Counted from the stretch's first letter, positions 1 to 9,211 are shown. The stretch is DNA of 64,000 nucleotides from Clostridium tetanomorphum (GCF_017873215.1 NZ_JAGGKA010000007.1:1-64000); one strand, 5' to 3'. A program made the numbers and translations. The notes: a model not told the origin generated them from the sequence alone.

Positions 1-111
1 TCCTTTTTGTTTGAATAACTTAACCTTAAAGAAATATAATTTATTGATTCAAAAAAGTAAAACCGCCATCACTTTCGTGATGACGATTCAATATTCTTAG
101 TTTTTCAGTGG

Positions 112-137
112 CCTCACACTTTTGTCGTGGGGTTTTT
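112..137 (+). terminator. Rho-independent terminator of a gene left of the window
   Basis: A stem CCTCAC (112-117) pairs with GTGGGG (127-132, one T-G wobble) and is followed by TTTTT (133-137). A second small hairpin, CATCAC/GTGATG, lies at 67-82. No gene on the plus strand lies between it and the window start, so it probably ends a gene outside the window that converges on the lipoprotein gene at 161. Confidence 0.45.
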
Positions 138-160
138 AATGACAATATAGATAAGAGACT

Positions 161-1354
161 TTAATCTAGTTCCTTTGGTAAATATTTTACTTGAATTTTT
201 ATAAGCTTTCCTTTATTAGTTATAAAAACAACTTCTCTAAATACTTTTCCATATGTATAATACTTGAAGGATGAGCTTTCCTTTGTTTTAGCAGGTTGTC
301 CATAAGCTGCAATAATTTCATCTATACTGGATTTTTCTGAAATTCCTTTAGGTAATTCTAAAGGAATTTGTGCACCATTAGTGCTGTATTCTACATAGCC
401 AACAAAACAGTGCTTTAAAGGTTCAGCCTTGTCATTATAATTTTCAATCTGAGTTCTTAGAACTTGATTACCTTTTCTTAATTCAATACCCACATCACTA
501 GATTTAGCAGCAATTACTTTAGCAGCATTTGATTGAAGTACCCAACCGTTTTTTTCAAATTCAGTAATAGGCGCTGGTAATTTGTAGTAATCACCACCAT
601 ATTTTACTTGAAAGGACAATAAATCTTTACCTATATTTGAAGGTGCCTTATATTTTTTAACTATTGCAGGAAGTTCTGTATTAACAGATTTAGTTTGCAT
701 TTTTTCAGGTGATACTAAATTTTTTATTTCGATAGATTGTACTTTTTTACTTTTAGTATCAAATCCAATATTATAATCTGAATATATACCGGATTTATAG
801 GTTAGTTTAGTTAGTGATTCTCCTTTATATTCATCCGATGGTTTACCATAAGCTGCAATAACTTCATCATATGTAGAGCCTACAGTAATCCCTTTTGCAA
901 TGGAGATGGTTGCGCCTTGAGCGTTTACACCTGGTTCTATTCTAACTCCAGCAACAGAACATTCTGATATTGGTGTGACATTCGTACCAAAGTTTGCTAT
1001 TCTAATTAGCATAATTTGTTCACCATTTTTTAGGGTTTTTAGGGCATATTGATTTGGTTTTAATTTATCATTACCAAAATCTTTAGCTATCCATCCATTT
1101 TTTTTAAAATTAGAAAATGGAGTTGGAAGAGAATAGGCTACACCATTTATCAATACCTCATAACTATATAAATCATCAGATATAGAATCAGAAGTAGCTT
1201 TTGTAGCTTCTTTTGTATTATCTTTTGTTGTGGTGGTAGTTTCATTTTTTGCTTGTTCTTTTGGCTTTTCTGATGCTGGTTTTGAACAAGCAGTAAATGA
1301 TGAAATCAATACAATTAGTGATAATATAAATGGTATTTTTTTTAGGTTTTTCAT
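161..1354 (-). CDS. Lipoprotein with a tandemly duplicated domain
   Basis: 397 aa, exported and probably lipid-anchored. A basic N-terminus and hydrophobic stretch end in the lipobox SFTAC around residue 23, followed by a Lys/Thr/Glu-rich linker to about residue 58. The mature part is two copies of one domain of about 150 residues (about 60-215 and 243-395). Both copies carry LP.P...F.KNGW near the start and a DE(V/I)IAAYG(K/Q)P motif near the end, so the gene arose by internal duplication. The function is not recognised; the repeat resembles extracellular beta-rich domains common in clostridial lipoproteins. It is a single gene on the minus strand, converging on a terminator at 112-137. Confidence 0.8.
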   Translation of the reverse strand: MKNLKKIPFILSLIVLISSFTACSKPASEKPKEQAKNETTTTTKDNTKEATKATSDSISDDLYSYEVLINGVAYSLPTPFSNFKKNGWIAKDFGNDKLKPNQYALKTLKNGEQIMLIRIANFGTNVTPISECSVAGVRIEPGVNAQGATISIAKGITVGSTYDEVIAAYGKPSDEYKGESLTKLTYKSGIYSDYNIGFDTKSKKVQSIEIKNLVSPEKMQTKSVNTELPAIVKKYKAPSNIGKDLLSFQVKYGGDYYKLPAPITEFEKNGWVLQSNAAKVIAAKSSDVGIELRKGNQVLRTQIENYNDKAEPLKHCFVGYVEYSTNGAQIPLELPKGISEKSSIDEIIAAYGQPAKTKESSSFKYYTYGKVFREVVFITNKGKLIKIQVKYLPKELD

Positions 1355-1762
1355 TTGTAAACATCATCTCATTTCTTTAAATATTTAAGCAAGTCACATA
1401 ATTATAATCTGTTTTATTCTAGGAGGGAATTTGGATAAATATAGGTTTACACTTTGTAGGAAATAAATCTTATATAATTATGAGCTTTTCTTAGCTGATT
1501 TTGGACAAGAAAAAACACTTTAATATATTACCAAATTAAATATATAAATGCAAGTAGTGTAAAAAATATATTAATATTCAATTTATATTATATTTGTAAT
1601 ATAAAAACATGATGTTTTGAGGTAAAATTAAAAACTGTGAAAACTTTTATAATTTTAGACCTCTAGTTCATTTGGGATGCGGTTTTGAAGGAAGATTAGA
1701 TACTGGATTAACAGGAGGATTAAAGGTATTGATAAAAATACTTAACTTAAATATATATTTAT
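1355..1762. other. Intergenic stretch, possible decayed coding remnant
   Basis: No complete gene is visible. Part of it must hold the promoter of the lipoprotein gene, which is transcribed leftward from 1354. A plus-strand open stretch at about 1640-1760 has protein-like composition (it reads GCGFEGRLDTGLTGG around 1677-1721) but has no start or ribosome site. It could be a gene remnant; I could not assign it to a family. Confidence 0.3.
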
Positions 1763-1861
1763 GGGGCTGTGGCACTAAGAATAAATGTCACAACATATTG
1801 CGTTTATTATTGATTTACAAAGCAATATATTGTATATAAATTTCTTAATGCCACAAGCCCC
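1763..1861. repeat. Dispersed palindromic repeat, copy 1 (MITE-like)
   Basis: An imperfect palindrome of about 99 bp. The ends are GGGGCTGTGGCACTAAGAA (1763-1781) and its near reverse complement at 1842-1861. Inner arms ACAACATATTGC and GCAATATATTGT continue the fold. A second copy, clearly alignable over its whole length, lies at 55828-55926. The ends resemble transposon terminal inverted repeats, and there is no coding capacity, so a miniature inverted-repeat element is the likeliest reading. No convincing target duplication was seen. Confidence 0.7.
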
Positions 1862-1878
1862 ATTTCTAAGATTTTATA

Positions 1879-3258
1879 TCAAGAATTAGTGATAGTATCA
1901 ATAAGTTTACATAAATGTACAATTTCAGATTTAAGTTCAACATGATTAAAGTTTTCAGCTAGAGAAGTTAGTTTTTCTCTTATTTTAATTAAAAAATTAT
2001 TTAAGCTCAACATTTCAGCTTCATGGGATTTTATAGACGGATTAAGTTTACTTTTGTAACTAGTTAGTGTTTTTAAAGAGTTTTTCACATCTTCAGCTTT
2101 TGATAAATTAAAGTTATTAATATTTTTTATCAAATTATCTAAGTTTTGTTTTTCATATTCAATTTCAAATAATATATTAATGTCTGAAGCAGGCTTTTCA
2201 AATAGAAAATCTTCATTTTCAATTCTAAATGGTGTTACTTTCGCTGATTGTGGAAGTGTTTTTTCTTCCGTAGACTTAATGGAAACACTTAATGTTTGTA
2301 TAGTGCTTCCCATTTGTTTTGTAATATATAATATACTGATAATACTTATAAATACTACGGCAGCAATTCCTATAAATATGTTATTTACTAAAACATTTGT
2401 TTCTTTTATTAACTGTTGTTTTTCTATTACCCCTATAACTTTCCAGCCAGTAGCCCTATTGGTTGTATATGAAACATAATAATTTCCTGTGTTATTATCA
2501 GAATAGAAGCTTCCCGATTTTTTGTTATACATTTTATTAATAAGATTGTCATTGAATATATATTTCAATTCATTAGTTTTAGTATTGTCAACTATAAAAA
2601 AATTTTTATTATCAGTTCTTGAAATGATAAAAATATCTCCTTTGTTAAATTTTTTTAAATAATTTATTTTTTCAGATAAATCATCAAGATAAATATCTAT
2701 AGCCATAACACCTGCAAACTTATTTTCTTTATTCATAACATTTTTAGAAACAGTAAGTATATATTTTTTTGTAGTACTATCAATATAGGGTTTTGTCCAT
2801 GCAACTTTACCCTTTGAATTTATTGCGTTTATATACCAGGGCCTTTGTGATGCTTCCCAAGGAGCATTTGAAAGCTCCTCCGAGGTATCTGGCCATGAAA
2901 TAAGTTTTTTAACACCAAATATTTTTTTCTCTGGTGCAAAATAAGCAAATGCAGTATATGAATATGCCTGTTGAAAGTTTTTTAAAAGTTCTTCAGTAGA
3001 ATTATAATATTTATTAGGATTATCAGATACATATTGAATCAATTCATTTTTAGATAACATTTCAACAGCGCTTTCGAAAGTGGATAAAAAGTCGGTTATT
3101 GAAAGATTATGCTGTTCTACAGAACTATTAAAGGATTCAATATACTTATTTTCAGATGCTACATAGTAGGTGTTTATATAAATTTTTATAAATAAGAAAG
3201 CACTAATGATAATGAATATGATAACTTTTACTACTGTGTTATTTAATATTTTAAACAT
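1879..3258 (-). CDS. Membrane dCache sensor protein lacking an output domain
   Basis: 459 aa. TM1 spans about residues 8-28, then an extracytoplasmic double-Cache domain runs to about 285; it has the typical RPWY motif and a GVMAIDI strand. TM2 is about 291-312. The remaining 145 residues are cytoplasmic and look helical or coiled-coil (Leu/Asn/Glu/Lys-rich). I see no HAMP, methyl-accepting, kinase or GGDEF domain, although this sensor architecture normally carries one. It is divergent from the histidine kinase gene at 3432, with 173 bp between. It could be an accessory ligand sensor for that kinase or a degraded chemoreceptor; both are inference. Confidence 0.8.
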   Translation of the reverse strand: MFKILNNTVVKVIIFIIISAFLFIKIYINTYYVASENKYIESFNSSVEQHNLSITDFLSTFESAVEMLSKNELIQYVSDNPNKYYNSTEELLKNFQQAYSYTAFAYFAPEKKIFGVKKLISWPDTSEELSNAPWEASQRPWYINAINSKGKVAWTKPYIDSTTKKYILTVSKNVMNKENKFAGVMAIDIYLDDLSEKINYLKKFNKGDIFIISRTDNKNFFIVDNTKTNELKYIFNDNLINKMYNKKSGSFYSDNNTGNYYVSYTTNRATGWKVIGVIEKQQLIKETNVLVNNIFIGIAAVVFISIISILYITKQMGSTIQTLSVSIKSTEEKTLPQSAKVTPFRIENEDFLFEKPASDINILFEIEYEKQNLDNLIKNINNFNLSKAEDVKNSLKTLTSYKSKLNPSIKSHEAEMLSLNNFLIKIREKLTSLAENFNHVELKSEIVHLCKLIDTITNS

Positions 3259-3431
3259 AGAATCACCTCAAAATATCTTTGCACAATCATTCTAGCATAT
3301 GCTTAGCCATATTAAAACTTTTTTATTCAAAATTAAAAAATAATGGAGTATAATAAAAACGACTATTAATAAGCATCTGAATGAGAAATAAAAAAACTTA
3401 TTGATTTTCAAGAAAGAGTAAGGTGTAAAAT

Positions 3432-5174
3432 ATGAAGTTGAAGCTTAAGAGAAAAATAGTATTACCAATATTATTTTTAATGATATTGCCTACAGTAGTA
3501 CTAAGTATTTCATTTTTAAATATTATGCAAAGGGTTTTCTATGACAATGTTTCTGAGAATGCGGAAAACTTTTTAAACTCAATTTCAGAAAGAATATACC
3601 AAGTAAATGATGAGTTTTATTTTAAGCAGATGTTATTTAGCAAGCTTTCTTCTATGGAAGATCTAGGAGTTATAGTTTATGAGGACAATGATATAGTTTA
3701 TGAAAGATTAAATGAATTTAACTTGGATGCTAATAAGATAAAGACAGGATACACAGATACCAAGAGATACGAAATCAAGAAAAAGACCTATGAAAACTTA
3801 AATATTTCTATATATGTAGTAATTGACAGATATCGGATATTCTTAAATGTTATAAATATATATAAACCATATTTAATATTAATAGCTATTTCAATATTTA
3901 TTTCAATACAAGTAATATTTTTTTTAACAAATAGTTTTTCAAAACCTATATCAATATTATTAGAAGGATATAATAATATAATATCCGGAAACTTTAAGCA
4001 CAATATAGATCTTAAAAGGAAAGATGAACTAGGGCTTTTAGGGGATGCATTTAATGAAATGAAGAATCAGATATACATTGGTAGTAATAAATTCTTACAG
4101 ATGAAAAGGTTTAATGAAGATATATTACATAATATTTCAACAGGAATAATAACTACGGATATGGTAGGGAAAATCAAAAATTATAACGATACTGCCTCAA
4201 ATATTATTGAGAGAGTAATATGCTTTAATCAAAAAAATACAAACATAATCAAAACACTTATGCTTCAAATAAATGAAACTATAGAAAAGATGGAGCCTGT
4301 AAATAGAATAGAACATTTTAATGAGCCACATACAAAGGAAGCAGTTTATTTAGATATAACCACATCCTTGATGAAAAATTCTTCAGGAGAATATATTGGT
4401 GTTATATGCAATTTTAATGATATTACAAGTAGAAAGAAAATAGAAGAGAATGTAGAACGAATAGACAGACTTACTTCTCTAGGACAGTTAACAGCAGCTT
4501 TAGCCCATGAGATAAGAAATCCTCTTTCAGGAATTAAAATGAGTGCTCAAATATTAAATAAAAGACTTTCTAGTCATCTTAATACCTCTGACGAATATCT
4601 CTTTAAAGCTATAATTAAAGAAACAGAAAGGCTTGATTTATTAATTACAGATCTTTTAAATTTTTCAAAGCCAAGAATACCGAAGTCTCAAATTATAGAT
4701 GTATTTGAGGTTCTTGATAAAGCACTTCTTTTTTCTGATAAGAAAATAAGAGAAAAGGAAGCTATAGTTAGTATAAATCGTGATATAGGAGAGACATTGA
4801 TATATTTTGATAAGGGACAGCTTTTACAGATTTTCTTAAACATAATATCCAATGCATTAGATGCCATAGATATGAATGGACAATTAAAAATAATTGTAGA
4901 AAAACCTAGGGAAAGTGATAATACATATATAATTGTATCAGTTGAAGATAATGGATATGGAATAAAGAAGGAATACATTAATAAAATTTTTGATCCGTTT
5001 TTTACAACGAGAGAAAGTGGAACTGGATTAGGTCTTTCTGTAGTACATAAATTAGTTGCAGCAAATAATGGAAATATCCAAATAGAAAGTATAGAATCAG
5101 TAGGAACTATTGTGAAAATTTATTTACCAAAGTATAGGGGAGAGATTGATGAATACAAAAGTTTTAGTAATTGA
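3432..5174 (+). CDS. Sensor histidine kinase of an NtrC-type two-component system
   Basis: 580 aa. TM1 is about residues 8-28, an extracytoplasmic domain follows to about 148, and TM2 is about 149-170. HAMP is about 168-222, a PAS domain about 230-345, and HisKA has the phospho-acceptor His359 in AHEIRNPLSG. The HATPase domain carries an N-box (NIISNALDA), DNGYGI and GTGLGL. The ribosome site AAGGTG lies just before the ATG. It overlaps the sigma-54 regulator gene by 26 bp, so the two are co-translated partners. Given the genes that follow, it probably responds to glutamine, glutamate or a related signal; the ligand is not shown by the sequence. Confidence 0.9.
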   Translation: MKLKLKRKIVLPILFLMILPTVVLSISFLNIMQRVFYDNVSENAENFLNSISERIYQVNDEFYFKQMLFSKLSSMEDLGVIVYEDNDIVYERLNEFNLDANKIKTGYTDTKRYEIKKKTYENLNISIYVVIDRYRIFLNVINIYKPYLILIAISIFISIQVIFFLTNSFSKPISILLEGYNNIISGNFKHNIDLKRKDELGLLGDAFNEMKNQIYIGSNKFLQMKRFNEDILHNISTGIITTDMVGKIKNYNDTASNIIERVICFNQKNTNIIKTLMLQINETIEKMEPVNRIEHFNEPHTKEAVYLDITTSLMKNSSGEYIGVICNFNDITSRKKIEENVERIDRLTSLGQLTAALAHEIRNPLSGIKMSAQILNKRLSSHLNTSDEYLFKAIIKETERLDLLITDLLNFSKPRIPKSQIIDVFEVLDKALLFSDKKIREKEAIVSINRDIGETLIYFDKGQLLQIFLNIISNALDAIDMNGQLKIIVEKPRESDNTYIIVSVEDNGYGIKKEYINKIFDPFFTTRESGTGLGLSVVHKLVAANNGNIQIESIESVGTIVKIYLPKYRGEIDEYKSFSN

Positions 5175-6543
5175 TGATGAGGAAATAATGAGATTAACCC
5201 TTGGAGAGGGACTTAGTGATTTTGGATATGAGGTAGCAACAGCATCAACGGGTTTGGAGGCAATACAAAAGTTGAAACACTTTGAACCTGATGTTATATT
5301 GCTTGATATGAGACTTAGATCAGAAAATGGTTTAGACATTGCAAGAAAAATAAAAGAAATGGATGAATATGTAGAGATAATAATTATGACAGCATATGGA
5401 GACATTAAGACTGCCATTGAAGCAATAAGAATAGGAGCTATAGATTATATAAAAAAGCCTTTAGATATTGAAGAAATTCAAGTTACTATATCAAAAGCAA
5501 TTGCTAGTCAGAGTATGAAGAAAAAATTAAAACTTTATGAAGAAATGGAATCCAGAGATGACAATACATTTATAAGTAAAGATGCTGCAATGGAAGATAC
5601 CATAAGAAAAATGAAGGTATTAGCTGAAAATGATTCTGTAACTGCGCTGATAAGAGGGGAAACTGGAACTGGAAAAGAGGTTGTTGCTAATTTTATACAT
5701 AAAAACAGCAACAGAAAGGACTCATTAATGTTAAGTATTAATTGTGCTGCTATACCTAAACAACTTCTAGAGAGTGAGCTGTTTGGTTTTGAAAAAAATG
5801 CATTTAGTGGTGCAAATTCTAGAAAAAAGGGCCTTTTAGAGCTTGCAAATGGAGGAACGGTTTTTCTTGATGAGTTAGGAGAAATGCCTCTTGATGTACA
5901 ATCTAAGATTCTAAGGTTTCTTGAAACAAGAAAATTCAATAGAATAGGTGGACTTGAAGAAATAGAAGTTGATATAAGAGTAATTGCTGCTACTAATAAA
6001 AATCTTGAAGAAGCTATAGCTAAAAAGGAGTTTAGGGAAGATTTATATTACAGGTTAAATGTAGTGCCTATTTTTATTCCTCCACTAAGGGAAAGAAAAA
6101 TGGATATTGTAGAGCTTTCTAAATACTTTTTAAATATTTTTAATACTAAATTTAAGAAGAATTTTAAAAGATTTACTAATGAAGCTATGGATAGAATGAT
6201 ATGTTATCAATGGCCTGGAAATATAAGAGAACTTAAAAATATTATAGAGAGAATTGTAATTCTAAATAATACAAGTAGTATAGATGTTGAACAACTTCCA
6301 AGTGAAGTGCGAGAACAAGCAAATGAAAAGAAGAATGTAGAAATTGTAGAAGAAAGGCAAGAGGATATTGAGTATGGTTTCTCATTAGAAGAAAAGGTAG
6401 CAGATTTAGAAAAATATTATATATTAGCAGCATTAAATAAGTCTAAGGGGAATTTTAGTGCTGCTTCAAAGCTTCTTGGAATTTCAAGGCATGCACTTAA
6501 TAGAAGAATGGAGAAGTATTTTAACAATATAAATGAAATATAG
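5149..6543 (+). CDS. Sigma-54-dependent response regulator (NtrC/AtoC type)
   Basis: 464 aa. The receiver domain (1-120) has D9/D10, phospho-acceptor D53 and the T/K pair in IMTAYG and YIKKP. The AAA+ domain has Walker A GETGTGKE near 167 and Walker B TVFLDELGE. A Fis-type HTH lies at the C-terminus (about 430-460). The sigma-54 contact loop, normally GAFTGA, reads NAFSGA here. ATG 5149 fits the AGGGGAGA site; a TTG at 5146 is the only alternative just upstream. It is expected to bind the three palindromes at 6575-6630 and activate the -24/-12 promoter at 6693 for glutaminase and the symporter. Confidence 0.92.
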   Translation: MNTKVLVIDDEEIMRLTLGEGLSDFGYEVATASTGLEAIQKLKHFEPDVILLDMRLRSENGLDIARKIKEMDEYVEIIIMTAYGDIKTAIEAIRIGAIDYIKKPLDIEEIQVTISKAIASQSMKKKLKLYEEMESRDDNTFISKDAAMEDTIRKMKVLAENDSVTALIRGETGTGKEVVANFIHKNSNRKDSLMLSINCAAIPKQLLESELFGFEKNAFSGANSRKKGLLELANGGTVFLDELGEMPLDVQSKILRFLETRKFNRIGGLEEIEVDIRVIAATNKNLEEAIAKKEFREDLYYRLNVVPIFIPPLRERKMDIVELSKYFLNIFNTKFKKNFKRFTNEAMDRMICYQWPGNIRELKNIIERIVILNNTSSIDVEQLPSEVREQANEKKNVEIVEERQEDIEYGFSLEEKVADLEKYYILAALNKSKGNFSAASKLLGISRHALNRRMEKYFNNINEI

Positions 6544-6574
6544 ATAATTTATTATAAAACCTATAGATATATAA

Positions 6575-6630
6575 GCTCGATATGGAACAAAGTGCTCGAT
6601 ATCGAGCTTTTTTTATGTTCGATTTCGAGC
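6575..6630. promoter_or_regulatory. Three upstream activator sites for the sigma-54 regulator
   Basis: Three related 14-bp dyads are seen: GCTCGATATGGAAC (6575-6588), the perfect palindrome GCTCGATATCGAGC (6594-6607) and GTTCGATTTCGAGC (6617-6630). Start-to-start spacings are 19 and 23 bp, about two helical turns. They lie 60-120 bp upstream of the -24 element, the usual place for enhancer sites of NtrC-type activators. The middle palindrome is followed by a T-run and may also help terminate the regulator transcript. Confidence 0.85.
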
Positions 6631-6692
6631 GTTTTCTGCATGAAAATACATAAAAAATATCATTTTTCTAAATTTTATTTATGTTTTTAATT

Positions 6693-6708
6693 TGGCATGT
6701 ATATTGCT
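6693..6708 (+). promoter_or_regulatory. Sigma-54 (-24/-12) promoter of the glutaminase operon
   Basis: TGGCATGTATATTGCT fits the TGGCAC-N5-TTGCW consensus with exactly 12 bp between the invariant GG (6694) and GC (6706). It lies about 50 bp upstream of the glutaminase start codon and downstream of three dyad activator sites. Confidence 0.9.
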
Positions 6709-6759
6709 TATATATTTCATATAGTTAATATTTATAATTTGGAAAGGAGGTAAATAAGG

Positions 6760-7677
6760 ATGGAATCAGTTTTAAAAAGTGCAATTGAAAGTAATAAAAA
6801 ATTTGTAAAACTTGGAGAAGTGGCAACTTATATTCCTGAACTTGCAAAAGGAAATAAAGAGGCTCTTGGAGCCTGCATTTTCGATATAAATGGCAATTCA
6901 ATTTTAGAAGGTGACTATAAAACAAAGTTTACTATTCAAAGTGTATCAAAAGTAATAATTCTTATATGTGCTCTTATGGATAGAGGAATGGATGTAGTTT
7001 TTTCTAAGGTTGATAAAGAACCGTCAGAAGAGCCTTTTAATTCATTAGTAAAGTTAGAAACAAAGGAAGGCCACAAGCCTTTAAATCCATTTATTAATGC
7101 AGGAGCAATAGTCTGTACATCTCTTGTGTCAGGTGATAATGGCATAGAGAAATTTAGTAGAATCCTTAATATGATTAAAAAGTTATCTAATAATGAGAAC
7201 ATTGATGTAAACTATTCAGTTTATAACTCAGAAAAATTGACTGGAAATACAAACAGAGCAATAGCTTACTATCTTAAGGGAGCTAACATAGTTGAAAAGG
7301 ATGTTGAAGATGTATTAGACGCATATTTCAAAATCTGTTCCATAGAGATGGTGGTTGAGGATGTAGCAAAGATAGCCTCTGTAATTGCTAATAATGGTGT
7401 AGCTCCATGGTCAAATGAGAGAATAATTCCAGAGGATGTTAATAGAGTAGTGAAGGCTATTATGACAACCTGTGGATTATATGATACATCTGGAGAGTTT
7501 TGTGTCAATGTTGGTGTTCCTGCTAAAAGTGGAGTAGGTGGATGCATTATGGCTGTTGTCCCAAACCGTATGGGAATAGCAGTTATAGGACCAGCTTTAG
7601 ACAATCACGGAAATAGTATTGGTGGAATAAAGGTCTTAGAAGAACTTTCAAGAGAACTTAATCTAAGTATTTTTTAA
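6760..7677 (+). CDS. glsA: Glutaminase
   Basis: 305 aa, the normal length of the bacterial glutaminase A family. It hydrolyses glutamine to glutamate and ammonia in the cytoplasm. The serine-lactamase-like fold is marked by S61-V-S-K64 (catalytic Ser/Lys pair), Y24 in ATYIPEL, NPFINAGAI and a late SGVGG loop. A strong GGAAAGGAGG site precedes the ATG. It is first gene of a two-gene operon with an amino-acid symporter, driven by a sigma-54 promoter. The arrangement parallels glsA-glnT of Bacillus, where a different type of two-component pair is the regulator. Confidence 0.95.
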   Translation: MESVLKSAIESNKKFVKLGEVATYIPELAKGNKEALGACIFDINGNSILEGDYKTKFTIQSVSKVIILICALMDRGMDVVFSKVDKEPSEEPFNSLVKLETKEGHKPLNPFINAGAIVCTSLVSGDNGIEKFSRILNMIKKLSNNENIDVNYSVYNSEKLTGNTNRAIAYYLKGANIVEKDVEDVLDAYFKICSIEMVVEDVAKIASVIANNGVAPWSNERIIPEDVNRVVKAIMTTCGLYDTSGEFCVNVGVPAKSGVGGCIMAVVPNRMGIAVIGPALDNHGNSIGGIKVLEELSRELNLSIF

Positions 7678-7711
7678 ATAGGATAACATTTATTAAAGGG
7701 AGAGTGTTAAA

Positions 7712-9127
7712 ATGGTAAATTATTTGAATTCTTTCATATCATTTGGTAATACGATACTTTGGTCATATGTACTAATATTTTTACTTATAGCAGTAGGACT
7801 TTATTTTACTTTTTATCTTAAGGGCCCACAGTTCAAATTTTTCTTTCAAACATTTAAGCTTCTTGGAGGAAGTGGAAAATCTAAAGATAGTAAGGAAGGA
7901 AAAGGTGTTTCTTCATTCCAAGCATTTTGTATAAGTGTTGCTTCTCACGTTGGTACTGGGAATCTTGCAGGTGTTGCTATTGCAGTTTCAGTTGGAGGTC
8001 CAGGAGCACTTTTCTGGATGTGGATTATAGCTCTTTTAGGGTCAGCTTCAAGTTTTGTTGAAAACACATTAGCACAGGTTTATAAAGTAAAGGATAAAGA
8101 TGGATACAGAGGTGGTCCAGCATATTATATGGAAAAAGCTCTTGGTAATAGAAAGCTAGGAATTATATTTTCAATACTTATAACTATATCCTTTGGACTT
8201 GTATTTAATTCTGTTCAGGCAAATACTATAACATTTGCATTTGAAGGAGCTTTTGGTCTTAACAGACTTTATGGAGCTATAATTCTTATATTACTTACTG
8301 GTATGGTTATATTTGGTGGGGTTAAGAGAATAGCACAGGTTGCAGAGGTTATAGTGCCTGTTATGGCAGTAGCTTATGTATTGGTTGCATTATTTGTAAT
8401 CTTAAAGAATATAGATCAAATTCCACATATATTTACAATGATTTTTGAAGGTGCTTTTGGTTTAAAACAATTCACAGGTGGTGGAATTGGTGCAGCTATT
8501 ATGATGGGAATTAAAAGAGGATTATTTTCAAATGAAGCAGGTATGGGAAGTGCCCCAAATGCAGCAGCTACAGCAGAAGTAACTCATCCAGTTAAGCAAG
8601 CCATTATGCAAGTATTTGGAGTTTTTCTTGATACTATAGTGATATGTAGTGCAACAGCATTTATTATATTAGTTTCTGGTACAAATCAAAAAGAACGACT
8701 AACAGGAATACAGTTAACACAAGAAGCATTAACTTCTCAAGTAGGTTCTTGGGGAAATATATTTATAGCAGTATGTATTTTTATGTTTGCATTTAGTTCT
8801 ATACTTGGAAATTACTATTATGGTGAATCAAATATCGAGTTTATGAATGGAAATAAAACATGGCTTAATGTATTTAGAATTGCTGTAATTGTTATGGTAT
8901 TTTTAGGTTCCATGTCTTCATTAGATATTGTATGGAATTTAGCAGATTTATTCATGGGATTAATGGCACTTCTTAACATCGTTGTTATATTTAAATTAAG
9001 TAAGGTAGTTTCAAAGGTAACTAGAGACTATATAGCTCAAAAAAGAGAAGGAGAAGACCCAGTATTTTATGCAGAATCCATTGATGGATTAGTAAATGCT
9101 GAATGCTGGAATAAGAATAAAATGTAG
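7712..9127 (+). CDS. alsT: AGCS family sodium/amino-acid symporter (glutamine or alanine)
   Basis: 471 aa integral membrane protein with about ten hydrophobic segments. It has family signatures FCISVASHVGTGNLAGVA, GGPGALFWMW and KRGLFSNEAGMGSAPNAAA. It would import alanine, glycine or glutamine with sodium. Its position 34 bp after glutaminase, with its own GGGAGAG site and no promoter between, suggests that it brings in glutamine for the enzyme. A hairpin terminator follows at 9167-9196. The substrate is inferred from the neighbour. Confidence 0.92.
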   Translation: MVNYLNSFISFGNTILWSYVLIFLLIAVGLYFTFYLKGPQFKFFFQTFKLLGGSGKSKDSKEGKGVSSFQAFCISVASHVGTGNLAGVAIAVSVGGPGALFWMWIIALLGSASSFVENTLAQVYKVKDKDGYRGGPAYYMEKALGNRKLGIIFSILITISFGLVFNSVQANTITFAFEGAFGLNRLYGAIILILLTGMVIFGGVKRIAQVAEVIVPVMAVAYVLVALFVILKNIDQIPHIFTMIFEGAFGLKQFTGGGIGAAIMMGIKRGLFSNEAGMGSAPNAAATAEVTHPVKQAIMQVFGVFLDTIVICSATAFIILVSGTNQKERLTGIQLTQEALTSQVGSWGNIFIAVCIFMFAFSSILGNYYYGESNIEFMNGNKTWLNVFRIAVIVMVFLGSMSSLDIVWNLADLFMGLMALLNIVVIFKLSKVVSKVTRDYIAQKREGEDPVFYAESIDGLVNAECWNKNKM

Positions 9128-9166
9128 TTTAAGCATTTCGTTAAAATGTTAATAAATTAAAAAATA

Positions 9167-9196
9167 AGGGTTGATAATCATTGTTTTATCAACCCT
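9167..9196. terminator. Bidirectional terminator
   Basis: Perfect 11-bp arms AGGGTTGATAA (9167-9177) and TTATCAACCCT (9186-9196) with an 8-nt loop. It lies between the convergent symporter and HAD hydrolase genes and can serve both. Confidence 0.8.
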
Positions 9197-9211
9197 CATT
9201 ATTTAGAAGTA

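Noticed and set aside
5146-5148. TTG start for the sigma-54 regulator
   Set aside because: The ATG at 5149 follows directly, fits the ribosome site and gives the conserved receiver-domain start.
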